Assembly: GCA_902776185.1 (NCBI GenBank)
Contig: CACYPH010000001.1
Coordinates: forward strand, 62,001 to 126,000
Direction of reading: 5' to 3'
DNA length: 64,000 bases
DNA from: an uncultured Ruminococcus sp.
GTDB lineage: Bacteria > Bacillota > Clostridia > Oscillospirales > Acutalibacteraceae
A model generated the notes under the pieces. That model saw only the letters and a list, made by a program, of their open reading frames with translations, was not told the DNA's origin and searched no databases. Shown here in pieces: positions 10,238 through 19,461 of this stretch (positions within the stretch are counted from its first letter, which is position 1; every line of letters begins with the position of its first letter). Both the position numbers and the translations under genes were made by a program.

Positions 10238-12439
10238 TTACTGTACCTTAGCGATCAGTTCCTCGCGGGAGAGTCCGCAGTTGCGGGAGATCTCGTCGTT
10301 CGGGATCACGCGGAGGACGATGCCGTTATAGCGGGATACCATCACAGAAGCACGCTGTCCGTCGATGTCGATGAATTCCTCGGTGTAGCTCTCGTTCAGC
10401 GGGACCTGCTTTCTCAACGTGGACTTTTCGGTCAGCGCGCCGGTGGGGCAGAGGCTGACGCACAGTCCGCAGTTGTTGCAGTTGGTCTGATCGAGCGGCA
10501 GGCTGAACGCGGGAGAAACGTCGGTCTTGAAGCCGCGTCCCATCAGCCCGATGGCGTGGATATCCATGACCTCGCGGCAGGAGCGTACGCACAGTCCGCA
10601 GAGGATACATTTCGCAGTGTTGCGCTCGATGAACGCATTCTCGTCGCGGGTGTACTTCTGGGGCATCTCACCCTTGAAGCGGCTCGGGTCGATGTCGTAG
10701 CGCTGGGCGACATTGAGGAGCTTGCACTTGTAATACTCGCGGCAGCCGCACTCAAGGCATCTCGACGCCTCCGCCTTGGCTTCCTCTTCGGTGAACCCGA
10801 GAGAAACCTCCTCAAAGTTTTTATTGCGGACGTCAGCAGGCAGAACCCGCGGGTTCTTTCTTGCTTCTTTTTGACGATCGGAGTAGTCAATAGTGGCTTC
10901 GTCGCGCTTGGAGATATAGGGGATGCGGGTGTCGAGCGGCTCGCCGTTGAGGTACGCGTCAACCGCCTTGACACAGCGATCCGCTTCGCCGATCGCCTCG
11001 ATCGCGATGGATGCGCCGCGGTTGGTAGCGTCGCCGATTGCAAACACGCCCTCGATGTTGGTGGTGAAGAAATCGGGGTCGGCGATGATGTTGCCGCGGT
11101 CATTGAGCTCAAGCTCCTTGACGTCGTCGGTCACGAGCTTCTGACCGATCGCGAGGATAACAGAATCGACTGCGATCTCCTCGGTCTTGCCCTCGACCGG
11201 AACGGGTCTGCGGCGGCCGGACGCATCCGGCTCGCCCAGCTCCATAATCTGGAGGGTGATGGACTTGACCTTGCCGCCTTCTCCGTTGAAGGACAGCGGG
11301 TTGGTCAGGAACTTATAGATAACGCCCTCTTCCTCAGCCTCGTCGATCTCGAGCTTGTCGGCAGGCATCTCGTTGCGGGTACGTCTGTAGACGACGTAAA
11401 CTTCCTTTGCGCCGAGACGGACAGCAGTTCTGCACGCGTCCATCGCGGTGTTGCCGCCGCCGCAAATGACAACTCGTTGTCCGATATCCGGTGCATTTCC
11501 TTTGATAACTGCACGTAAGAAATCGATACCGCCGTAAACGCCCTCGAGTTCCTCGCCCGGGGTACGCATAGAGCTTGACTTCCACGCGCCGACCGCAACG
11601 ATGACTGCGTCGTTTTCGGCTTTGAGCGACTCGATGGTGAAGTCAACGCCCAGCTTGACGTTGTTGACCATTTTGACGCCGGTTTTTTCAATGATGGCGA
11701 TCTCTTTATCCAGCACTTCCTTGGGAAGTCTGTACTGCGGGATACCGTAGCGGAGCATACCGCCCATCTTCTCCATCATATCGTAGACGGTCACCTCGTG
11801 ACCCATGATGGTCAGGTAGAACGCGGCTGTCAGACCCGCAGGGCCGCCGCCGATGATCGCGACTTTCTTGCCGGTGGCGGGCTTGCATTCGGGAACATAG
11901 CTTTCGCTGTTGAGATCCATGTCAGCGGCGAAGGCTTTCAGCTGAGCGATATTGATCGGCTCCTCAACGTTCTTGCGGCGGCACGCCTTCTCGCACGGAT
12001 GCGGGCAAACTCTGCCGATAGAAGCGGGGAGAGAGATCTTGTTTTTGATGAGCTTGAGGGCGGAGTCATACTCGCCGTTGGCAATCAGTCCGACGTAGCC
12101 CTGACAGTCGGTGCGCGCCGGGCAGTTGAGCTGACACGGAGCGACGCAGTCGCCGTCGTGAGCGGACATCAGGAGTTCCATTGCGACCTTGCGGGAGCGG
12201 ACAACGCGCTCAGATTCGGTGTTGACGACCATGCCCTCGGTGCATTTTGCGGAACAGGAGCGCAGCAGCTTCGGGATGCCCTCGGCTTCGACGACACACA
12301 GTCCGCAGGCGCCGTAGATCTCGACCGCCTTGTCATAGCACAGGGTGGGGATGTAGATGCCGTTTGCGCGCGCGGCTTCTAAGATCGTAGAACCCTCGGG
12401 CGCCTGGATCGCTTTTCCGTTGATGGTTAAGTTAATCAT
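10238..12439 (-). CDS. Iron-sulfur flavoprotein: NuoG-type [2Fe-2S] + GltD/NfnB-like + 2x[4Fe-4S] (StnC-like subunit)
   Basis: I placed the start at 12439 (MINLTINGKAIQ, AAAGGAGGCG upstream); an upstream in-frame ATG would extend into the previous gene. The 733 residues contain a [2Fe-2S] domain (C34, C45, C48, C62), a His-Cys3-like site (H94, C98, C102, C106) and a Fer4_20 linker. A GltD-like FAD/NAD(P) module follows (GGGPAG at 197-202 and a second GGGNTAMDA motif). The C-terminal ferredoxin has C611ILCGLC and C654NNCGLC clusters. The order matches StnC of the Sporomusa-type electron-bifurcating transhydrogenase, which couples NADP, NAD and ferredoxin pools. It is third in the operon, 13 nt after the NuoF-like gene. 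No H-cluster hydrogenase domain is present. Confidence 0.85.
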   Translation of the reverse strand: MINLTINGKAIQAPEGSTILEAARANGIYIPTLCYDKAVEIYGACGLCVVEAEGIPKLLRSCSAKCTEGMVVNTESERVVRSRKVAMELLMSAHDGDCVAPCQLNCPARTDCQGYVGLIANGEYDSALKLIKNKISLPASIGRVCPHPCEKACRRKNVEEPINIAQLKAFAADMDLNSESYVPECKPATGKKVAIIGGGPAGLTAAFYLTIMGHEVTVYDMMEKMGGMLRYGIPQYRLPKEVLDKEIAIIEKTGVKMVNNVKLGVDFTIESLKAENDAVIVAVGAWKSSSMRTPGEELEGVYGGIDFLRAVIKGNAPDIGQRVVICGGGNTAMDACRTAVRLGAKEVYVVYRRTRNEMPADKLEIDEAEEEGVIYKFLTNPLSFNGEGGKVKSITLQIMELGEPDASGRRRPVPVEGKTEEIAVDSVILAIGQKLVTDDVKELELNDRGNIIADPDFFTTNIEGVFAIGDATNRGASIAIEAIGEADRCVKAVDAYLNGEPLDTRIPYISKRDEATIDYSDRQKEARKNPRVLPADVRNKNFEEVSLGFTEEEAKAEASRCLECGCREYYKCKLLNVAQRYDIDPSRFKGEMPQKYTRDENAFIERNTAKCILCGLCVRSCREVMDIHAIGLMGRGFKTDVSPAFSLPLDQTNCNNCGLCVSLCPTGALTEKSTLRKQVPLNESYTEEFIDIDGQRASVMVSRYNGIVLRVIPNDEISRNCGLSREELIAKVQ

Positions 12440-12452
12440 ATCGACGCCTCCT

Positions 12453-14198
12453 TTACGCTTTGATAACTGCGCCAAATTTACAGACGCTGTAACATTTGCC
12501 GCACTTGATACATTTATCGGTGTTGATGACATGAGGCTGCTTGACAGAGCCGGTGATCGCGTTCACCGGACAATTGCGCGCGCACAGGGTACAGCCGCGG
12601 CACTTGTCGGCGTCGATGCTGTACTCGATCAGGTCGGAGCATTCGCCCGCGGGGCACTTCTTGTCGTTGATGTGCGCCTCATATTCATCGCGGAAATATT
12701 TGATGGTTGTCAGAACAGGGTTCGGAGCTGTCTGACCGAGACCGCAGAGCGCGCCGTCCTTGATGGAATAGCACAGCTCCACGAGCAGCTCGATGTCGCC
12801 TTCCTTGCCCTCGCCCTTGGTGATGCGCTCGAGCATCTCAAGCATACGCTTGGTGCCGATACGGCAGTGGATGCACTTGCCGCAGCTCTCCTTGGCGGTG
12901 AAATCGAGGAAGAACTTCGCCATGCCGACCATGCAGGTGGATTCGTCCATGACGACCATACCGCCCGAGCCCATGATCGCGCCGGTCGCGCCGAGGGCTT
13001 TGTAGTCGATGACGGTATCGATCAGGTCGGCGGGGATACATCCGCCGGACGGACCGCCCATCTGCACCGCCTTGAACGGCTTGTCGGTCTTCATGCCGCC
13101 GCCGATATCAAAGATAACGTCGCGTAGGGTCTTGCCCATCGGGATCTCGACGAGACCCGATCTCTTGACCTTACCGGTGACTGCGAACACCTTGGTGCCT
13201 TTGCTGCCCTCGGTACCCATCGCGGCAAACGCCTCGCCGCCGTTATTGATGATCCACGCGACATTCGCGAAGGTCTCGACGTTGTTGATGTTAGAGGGCT
13301 TTCTCCAGAAACCGGACTGTGCCGGGAACGGAGGCTTTAAGCGCGGCATGCCGCGGTGACCCTCGAGCGATTCGATCAGAGCGGTCTCTTCGCCGCAGAC
13401 GAACGCGCCTGCGCCCGCCTTGATCATAAAGTCGCAGCTAAAATCGGTGCCGAAGATATTCTCGCCGATGATGCCCTGCTCCTTTGCCTGAGCGATCGCG
13501 TTCGTCAGACGACGGATCGCAAGAGGGTACTCTGCACGGACGTAAACGACCGCGTGCTTTGCGCCGATCGCATACGCGCCGATGAGCATACCCTCGATCA
13601 GGTTATGCGGGTCGGACTCGATGACCGCACGATCCATGAACGCGCCGGGGTCGCCCTCGTCCGCGTTACAGATCAGATATTTGTCGTCGCCTGCACTCTG
13701 ACGTGCGGCGTTCCACTTGAACCATGTCGGGAAGCCTGCGCCGCCGCGTCCCGCAAGTCCCGAGGTCTTGATGATCTCGATGACGTCCTCGGGCGTCTTT
13801 TCGGTCAGGCAGGACTTTAATGCGGTATAGCCGCCTTTTTCTATGTATGCTTCGATTTTTTCGGGATTGATGATGCCGCAGTTACGCAGCGCGATACGGG
13901 TCTGCTTGGACAAAAATTCCTTGTCCTCGTCGCTGACCATAAGCGCGCTTATTTTTTCTTTATCTCCGGTATGGATGTATTCTGCTATTGCAGATGCGTC
14001 ATTCTCGCTGACCTTGACCAGTCGGGTCAGGTCGCCGTTGTCGTCGTAGATGTCGACGATCGGCTCGAGATAGCACATACCGATACAGCCGGTAATAGAG
14101 ATACTGTCGGCATTGATATCGGTGTTCAATAAGGCTTTTCTGACTTTTTCGGCGCCGGCGGCGATACCGCAGGAGCCTTGACCGATGACAATTCTCAT
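12453..14198 (-). CDS. NuoF/HydB-like NADH-binding flavoprotein subunit
   Basis: The 581-residue product has an N-terminal thioredoxin-like region (C10, C38, C42) and an FMN/NADH module with GLAGRGGAGFPT (147-158) and NADEGDPGAFMDR. An N3-type [4Fe-4S] motif, ESCGKCIHCR, is followed by a C-terminal two-cluster ferredoxin (C533RGCTLC, C563IKCGKC). In HydABC and Stn complexes this subunit is the bifurcating core that reacts with NADH or NADPH. Its ATG overlaps the stop of the NuoE-like gene by 4 nt (translational coupling), and the StnC-like gene follows. This makes a complete three-subunit soluble complex. Confidence 0.92.
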   Translation of the reverse strand: MRIVIGQGSCGIAAGAEKVRKALLNTDINADSISITGCIGMCYLEPIVDIYDDNGDLTRLVKVSENDASAIAEYIHTGDKEKISALMVSDEDKEFLSKQTRIALRNCGIINPEKIEAYIEKGGYTALKSCLTEKTPEDVIEIIKTSGLAGRGGAGFPTWFKWNAARQSAGDDKYLICNADEGDPGAFMDRAVIESDPHNLIEGMLIGAYAIGAKHAVVYVRAEYPLAIRRLTNAIAQAKEQGIIGENIFGTDFSCDFMIKAGAGAFVCGEETALIESLEGHRGMPRLKPPFPAQSGFWRKPSNINNVETFANVAWIINNGGEAFAAMGTEGSKGTKVFAVTGKVKRSGLVEIPMGKTLRDVIFDIGGGMKTDKPFKAVQMGGPSGGCIPADLIDTVIDYKALGATGAIMGSGGMVVMDESTCMVGMAKFFLDFTAKESCGKCIHCRIGTKRMLEMLERITKGEGKEGDIELLVELCYSIKDGALCGLGQTAPNPVLTTIKYFRDEYEAHINDKKCPAGECSDLIEYSIDADKCRGCTLCARNCPVNAITGSVKQPHVINTDKCIKCGKCYSVCKFGAVIKA

Positions 14199-14674
14199 AC
14201 TGCCGCCTCCCTTAATTCTTTCAGGATCTTTTTCGTCTTATCCGGCGTCAGGCTGCCGTAGGTGTCTTCGTTGATCATCATGACGGGCGAGAGTGAGCAG
14301 CAGCCCAGACACGCGACGCACTTCAGTGAGAAGAGACCGTCCTCGGTGGTCTGACCGTCGTCGATATGAAGCTCATCCTTGATGGTCTGCAAAATCAGCT
14401 CGGACGAGTTGACGTGGCAGGCGGTACCCTGACAAAGCATGATCAGGTATTTGCCCACCGGCTCAAAACGGAACTGGGTGTAGAAGGTGCCGACACCCAT
14501 AATCTCAGAGGTCGCGATGCCGGTCTTCTCGGAGATCAGCTCGATCGCTTCCTTCGGCAGATATCCGTAGATATCCTGTGTGTGCTGTAAAATGGTGATG
14601 AGGCTTCCCTTGACCGGGGCGTATTCAGCGAGAACGCCGTCGAGCAGGGAGAGATCAATCTTTTGTCTTTCCAT
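14195..14674 (-). CDS. NuoE-like [2Fe-2S] subunit
   Basis: The product has 159 residues from the ATG at 14674. GGGGGA sits 7 nt upstream, so I prefer this over the in-frame TTG at 14689. It is a thioredoxin-like [2Fe-2S] protein with probable ligands C81, C86, C122 and C126 (CQGTAC, CLGCC). NuoE/HydC-type subunits pass electrons to the NuoF-like flavin subunit. First gene of the three-gene redox operon, driven by the promoter at 14724-14752. Confidence 0.92.
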   Translation of the reverse strand: MERQKIDLSLLDGVLAEYAPVKGSLITILQHTQDIYGYLPKEAIELISEKTGIATSEIMGVGTFYTQFRFEPVGKYLIMLCQGTACHVNSSELILQTIKDELHIDDGQTTEDGLFSLKCVACLGCCSLSPVMMINEDTYGSLTPDKTKKILKELREAAV

Positions 14675-14723
14675 TTTCAAATCCCCCAATACATATATAG
14701 CATACTTTTATACTATCTCTAAC

Positions 14724-14752
14724 ATTATACTGCAAAAGGGCGTCTATTGCAA
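14724..14752 (-). promoter_or_regulatory. Promoter of the NuoE-NuoF-StnC-like operon
   Basis: On the minus strand TTGCAA (14747-14752), 17 nt, TATAAT (14724-14729). Confidence 0.8.
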
Positions 14753-14893
14753 GGAACAGATTGTATAAGTATTTGGCAAATCAAAAAGGATTTTATGGTA
14801 AAACTTTAAAACGGTGAAATGTCATATGGAAAATATCAGGAAATCCATTGTGGAATTTTCGCAAAGAAACCTCGTAAAACGCCGCAAAAACTA

Positions 14894-14922
14894 TTGCAAA
14901 TGCCCTATAAAAATGGTAAAAT
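14894..14922 (+). promoter_or_regulatory. Likely promoter of ssnA-ygfK-hydantoinase
   Basis: TTGCAA (14894-14899), 17 nt, TAAAAT (14917-14922). A miniature element begins 17 nt downstream, so a transcript from here would carry the whole element in its leader. Confidence 0.55.
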
Positions 14923-14938
14923 AAAATATCTATAAAGT

Positions 14939-15095
14939 CTCCCTTTGGTAAAGGGAGGGGGACCGCGTCAGCGGTGGAAGAATTGCACAAATGATCGAGC
15001 GCAGCGAGAAACCGTTTTATTTGGTTGGTCGCATTGCTCCATTTCTACAATTCCTCAGTCACCTGCGGTGACAGCTCCCTTTACCAAAGGGAGCC
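14939..15095 (-). mobile_element. MITE-like palindromic element, copy 1
   Basis: Ends are CTCCCTTTGGTAAAGGGAG (14939-14957) and CTCCCTTTACCAAAGGGAG (15075-15093), each itself near-palindromic. Subterminal hairpins (GTCACC/GGTGAC) and an internal GAGGAATTG / GCAATTC pair are shared with copies at 25101 and 59428. It has no coding capacity. It lies between the ssnA promoter and its ribosome binding site, in reverse orientation relative to copies 2 and 3. Confidence 0.85.
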
Positions 15096-15109
15096 AAAGG
15101 AGAGGTGTT

Positions 15110-16444
15110 ATGATGTATCTGATAGCGAACGGCAGGGTCATCACCCGCGACCCTCAGAACCCTTATATCGAAAACGGCGGTGTTGTGACCGAGGATGAGA
15201 AGATCATCGCCGTCGGCGCGACAGATTTGCTCAAAGTGCAGTATCCAAACGCTGAGTTTGTCGACGCGCGCGGTCAGGTGATCATGCCCGCTTTTGTGAA
15301 TACCCACACGCATATCTATTCGAGCTTGGCAAGGGGATTATCCATAAACGGCTACAACCCGACGAATTTTTATGAGATTTTGGATGGTATGTGGTGGAAG
15401 CTCGACAGAAAATTAACGTTGGAAGGTACCCGCTACAGCGCCTATGCGACCTATCTCGAATGTATCCGCAACGGCGTGACGACCGTGTTCGATCATCATG
15501 CAAGCTATGCCGAGATCCCGCAGTCGCTCTTTGAGATCGCCGGGGTCGCCAAGGAGACGGGCATTCGCTCCTGCTTATGCTACGAGGTGTCTGACCGCGA
15601 CGGAGAAGTAAAATGCGACGAAGCGATCAGGGAGAACGCGGATTTCATCACCTACTGCAAGGAGAAAAACGATCCGATGCTCGCGGCGATGTTCGGTATG
15701 CACGCGCTGTTTACCATCTCCGACAAAACCTTTGAAAAATGCGTCAAGGCGAATGACGGCAGAACAGGCTATCATATCCACATCTGCGAGGGACTTAACG
15801 ACGTTATCGACAGCCGCGATCACTACGGCTGTCTGCCGATCGATCGCCTGGTCAAATGGGGGATTCTGGGCGAGAAAACCATCCTCGGCCACTGTATCCA
15901 CCTGACCGATCCCGAGATCGATACGATCGCCTCGACGAATACCATGGTCGTCAATAATCCCGAGAGCAATATGGGCAACGCGGTCGGATGCTCGCCCGTG
16001 CTGAAAATATTCGGCAAGGGCATCCTGATCGGACTGGGTACCGACGCGTACACCCACGATATGCTCGAGAGCCTCAAGGTTGCTCTGACCATCCAGCGCC
16101 ATAATGCGGGAATGCCGAATGTCGCGTGGAACGAGGTCACGACCATGCTGTTCCAAAATAACCCGAAAATGGCTGAAAAATATTTCCCGACGACCCTCGG
16201 TGTGCTGAAAGAGGGAGCGGCGGCTGACGTTATCGTCATGGATTATCTGCCCTTTACGCCGTTCTCGGACGAGAACATTGACGGACATATGATCTTCGGC
16301 ATGAACGGCAGGCAGTGCCGTACCACCATGGCGAACGGCAGACTGTTGTACAAGGACAGACAGTTCGTCGATCTGGACGAAGAAAAGATCTCCGCGGATA
16401 TTTTGCAGGCGAGCAAAAAGCTGTGGAAATCGGTTAACGGTTGA
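15110..16444 (+). CDS. ssnA: SsnA-type amidohydrolase
   Basis: The start is ATG 15110 or the adjacent ATG 15113, after AAAGGAGAGG; longer in-frame starts lie inside the miniature element. The product has about 445 residues in the TIM-barrel amidohydrolase/chlorohydrolase family. Metal ligands are visible as NTHTHIYS (H66, H68), a His in FGMHALFT, HIHICEG, GHCIHL and the catalytic Asp in GTDAYTHD. SsnA is encoded beside YgfK in E. coli and in anaerobic purine/urate degradation clusters. Its substrate is not firmly established, and the old selenium label is historical. First gene of ssnA-ygfK-hydantoinase. Confidence 0.88.
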   Translation: MMYLIANGRVITRDPQNPYIENGGVVTEDEKIIAVGATDLLKVQYPNAEFVDARGQVIMPAFVNTHTHIYSSLARGLSINGYNPTNFYEILDGMWWKLDRKLTLEGTRYSAYATYLECIRNGVTTVFDHHASYAEIPQSLFEIAGVAKETGIRSCLCYEVSDRDGEVKCDEAIRENADFITYCKEKNDPMLAAMFGMHALFTISDKTFEKCVKANDGRTGYHIHICEGLNDVIDSRDHYGCLPIDRLVKWGILGEKTILGHCIHLTDPEIDTIASTNTMVVNNPESNMGNAVGCSPVLKIFGKGILIGLGTDAYTHDMLESLKVALTIQRHNAGMPNVAWNEVTTMLFQNNPKMAEKYFPTTLGVLKEGAAADVIVMDYLPFTPFSDENIDGHMIFGMNGRQCRTTMANGRLLYKDRQFVDLDEEKISADILQASKKLWKSVNG

Positions 16445-16462
16445 TTTGAAGGGACGGATAAT

Positions 16463-19408
16463 ATGAGCGAAAAAATGTTCCCGCTGAGCATCCGCGAGCT
16501 GCTCGGCAGAATGACCAAGGATTACGAAAGCACCAAAGGCGTGTTCGGCGTGACGTCGGCATACTGCGCTTTGGAAAACAATAAAACGCTGAATATCTTC
16601 GGCGAAAAATTAGAAGTGCCTGTAGGCCCTGCCGCAGGTCCGCATACCCAGATGGCGCAGAATATCATCGCGGCGTACTTTGCAGGCGCGAGGTTCTTTG
16701 AGCTGAAAACCGTCCAGATCATGGACGGCGAGGATCTGGCAAAGTGCATCGCGCGTCCGTGCATCAAGGCGGTCGACGAGGGCTACAACTGCGAGTGGTC
16801 GACTGAGTTGACCGTACCGAAGGCATATGAGGAATACGTCAAGGCGTGGTGCGTATTAAAAATCATCAGCAAAGCGTACGCTTTGGGTAAGCCCGACGGT
16901 TTCGTGTTCAACATGAGCGTCGGCTACGACCTCGCGGGCATCAAGTCCGAGAAGATCGACAGCTTTATCGAGGGGTTGAAGGATGCGTCCGACCGTCCGA
17001 TTTTTAACGAGTGCAAGGCGGCACTAAAAGAATTTTTCCCCGCATATACATCGGAGATCGACGAGATCTCGCCGCAGATCTGCCGCAGTGTGACGCTGTC
17101 GACCCTGCACGGCTGTCCGCCCGACGAGATCGAGCGGATCGCAACCTACCTGCTCACCGAAAAGGGGCTGAACACCTTTGTCAAGTGCAACCCGACCATC
17201 TTAGGCTACAAGGATGCGCGTGCGATCCTCGACGACGCGGGCTTTGACTACGTCGCCTTTGACGAGCATCATTTCAACGAAGACTTACAATATGCCGACG
17301 CGGTCGCGATGTTCCATCGATTGATCGCGCTTGCCGAGGAAAAAGGCTTGGAATTCGGCTTGAAATTATCCAATACCTTCCCCGTCGACGTCAAGCAGAA
17401 CGAACTGCCCTCTGAGGAGATGTATATGAGCGGGCGGTCGCTGTTCCACCTGACCATCGAGATGGCGCGCCGCTTCTCCGAGGAATTCGGCGGCAAACTG
17501 AGGATCTCCTATTCCGGCGGCGCAGATGCCGAAAATATCGGCGATATCTTCGGCGCTGGCATATTCCCGATCACAGTTGCGACGACCGTTTTGAAACCCG
17601 GCGGCTACAACCGCTTCCACCAGCTCGCAGTGATCCTGCGCGGCTGTGATTATCATGACTTTGACGGTACGGATACCGTGGCGATCAAGACGCTCGCTGA
17701 CACTAACCGTCACAATTCCCATTTTGAAAAACCGATCAAGCCCCTGCCGTCGCGCAAGTCGGACGAGCAGGTGCCGCTGTTCGATTGCTACTCGGCGCCA
17801 TGCCGCGGCGGCTGTCCGATCCGGCAGGATATCCCCGAGTATATCCGTCTGGTCGGCAAGGGACAATATAAAGACGCGCTCGACGTCATCACGCAGAAAA
17901 ATCCTCTGCCGTTCATCACCGGCACGATCTGCTCCCACCGCTGTATGACGAAGTGTACGCGCAATTTCTATGATGCTCCCGTCAATATCCGCGGCTATAA
18001 GCTGACTGCGGCTGAGAACGGATACGATGCATTGATCGCGCAGATCACCCCGCCCGCGCGGAACGGCGAAAAGGTCGCGATCATCGGCGGCGGCGCTGCG
18101 GGACTGAGCGCGGCATATTTCCTCGCCCGCGCGGGAATGCAGGCGGACGTTTTTGAGAAAGAAGCGAAAGCAGGCGGAATCGTCCGCAACGTCATCCCCT
18201 CGTTCCGCATTTCGGACGAAGCGATCGATAAGGATATCGCCCTGATCGAGAAGATGGGCGCGAAGATCCATACATCCGCTCCCGCCCCGAGCTTTGACGA
18301 ACTCAAGGCGCAGGGCTACAGCACCGTCGTTTTCGCGGTCGGCGCGTACAAGGCGCAGGAGACCGGCGTCAGCGGCAACGTGATGAACGTCATCAATTTC
18401 CTGAAAGCCTGCAAAGCGGGAACGATTGAAAATACAGGACAAGCGATCGCAATCATCGGCGGCGGCAACACCGCGATGGATGCGGCGCGTGCGGCAAAGC
18501 GTCTCGACGGCGTCGAGAAAGTCAGCATCGTTTATCGCAGAACCAAGAAATATATGCCTGCCGACGAGGACGAACTGAAAGAAGCGATCGCCGACGGCGT
18601 GGAATTCGTCGAACTGGTCGCGCCCGTAGCGCAAGCGAACGGCAAGCTGACCTGTAACGTCATGAAGCTCGGCGAACCTGATGCATCCGGCAGACGCAGA
18701 CCCGAGTCGACGGGTGAAACCGTACAAATCGACGCTGATTTAGTTGTCGCGGCGATCGGCGAGCGCGTCGATACCTCGATTTACGAGCGATTCGGCGTCA
18801 TGCCCGACGAGCGCGGCAGAGTTCCCTTTGCGACCGAAATCGACGGCGTCAAGGTGTATAATATCGGCGACAGCAACCGCGGCCCGTGTACCGTGGTCGA
18901 ATGTATCGCCGACGCGCAGAAAGCGGCTGACGCGATCATCGGCGAGGCGCACGAAATGGATATCCCCTATGAGGCGTTCGCGACGCCTGCCGAGGCGATC
19001 AAAAACAAGAAGATCGACGACGATAATCCCTGCGGCTTTTCGGCAACCTGCCTGAGCTGCAGCACCGTCTGTGAGAACTGTGTCGACGTTTGTCCCAACC
19101 GCGCGAATACCGTGGTCATCCTGCCTGACGGCAGGCGCGAGATCCTCCATATCGACCGCCTGTGTAACGAGTGCGGCAACTGTGCGAGTTTCTGCCCCTA
19201 CGCCTCCGCGCCGTATAAGGACAAGCTGACGCTGTTCATGGATGAAGCGGGCTTCTCCGACAGCACGAACAAGGGATTTTTGTTCCTCGGCGGCAGCCGC
19301 GTGAAGGTACGGCTGGACGAAGAATTCGAGGTCGACTTCGATCAGCCGAATGAGTTGAGCAGGGATATGGAACTGCTGATCTTATCGGCACAAAAAGAAT
19401 TTGCATAA
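16463..19408 (+). CDS. ygfK: YgfK-type multidomain Fe-S/flavin oxidoreductase (annotated as putative selenate reductase subunit)
   Basis: The product has 981 residues. An N-terminal dihydroorotate/dihydropyrimidine-dehydrogenase-like barrel (about 1-420) includes VPVGPAAGPHTQMAQN and STLHGCPPDEIE. A Fer4_20 region (APCRGGCPIRQD, CSHRCMTKC) and a GltD-like FAD/NAD(P) module follow (VAIIGGGAAGLSAAY near 537, IAIIGGGNTAMDA near 662). The C-terminal ferredoxin has CLSCSTVCENCVDVC near 862 and CNECGNCASFC near 902. The layout resembles dihydropyrimidine dehydrogenase, so reduction or oxidation of a purine-derived heterocycle is plausible. It follows ssnA by 18 nt in the same operon. Confidence 0.9.
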   Translation: MSEKMFPLSIRELLGRMTKDYESTKGVFGVTSAYCALENNKTLNIFGEKLEVPVGPAAGPHTQMAQNIIAAYFAGARFFELKTVQIMDGEDLAKCIARPCIKAVDEGYNCEWSTELTVPKAYEEYVKAWCVLKIISKAYALGKPDGFVFNMSVGYDLAGIKSEKIDSFIEGLKDASDRPIFNECKAALKEFFPAYTSEIDEISPQICRSVTLSTLHGCPPDEIERIATYLLTEKGLNTFVKCNPTILGYKDARAILDDAGFDYVAFDEHHFNEDLQYADAVAMFHRLIALAEEKGLEFGLKLSNTFPVDVKQNELPSEEMYMSGRSLFHLTIEMARRFSEEFGGKLRISYSGGADAENIGDIFGAGIFPITVATTVLKPGGYNRFHQLAVILRGCDYHDFDGTDTVAIKTLADTNRHNSHFEKPIKPLPSRKSDEQVPLFDCYSAPCRGGCPIRQDIPEYIRLVGKGQYKDALDVITQKNPLPFITGTICSHRCMTKCTRNFYDAPVNIRGYKLTAAENGYDALIAQITPPARNGEKVAIIGGGAAGLSAAYFLARAGMQADVFEKEAKAGGIVRNVIPSFRISDEAIDKDIALIEKMGAKIHTSAPAPSFDELKAQGYSTVVFAVGAYKAQETGVSGNVMNVINFLKACKAGTIENTGQAIAIIGGGNTAMDAARAAKRLDGVEKVSIVYRRTKKYMPADEDELKEAIADGVEFVELVAPVAQANGKLTCNVMKLGEPDASGRRRPESTGETVQIDADLVVAAIGERVDTSIYERFGVMPDERGRVPFATEIDGVKVYNIGDSNRGPCTVVECIADAQKAADAIIGEAHEMDIPYEAFATPAEAIKNKKIDDDNPCGFSATCLSCSTVCENCVDVCPNRANTVVILPDGRREILHIDRLCNECGNCASFCPYASAPYKDKLTLFMDEAGFSDSTNKGFLFLGGSRVKVRLDEEFEVDFDQPNELSRDMELLILSAQKEFA

Positions 19409-19461
19409 ATCTCGGGGGGTCACGATCCTCCCTTGCCCCACCGGGGCGATATAGGTGAACT

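Noticed and set aside
10238..14674. Electron-bifurcating [FeFe]-hydrogenase HydABC
   Set aside because: The large subunit has the NuoG-type [2Fe-2S] start but continues into a GltD-like flavoprotein; the H-cluster cysteine motifs are absent.
17366..18727. 453-codon minus-strand ORF inside ygfK
   Set aside because: Shadow of the conserved flavoprotein module on the plus strand.
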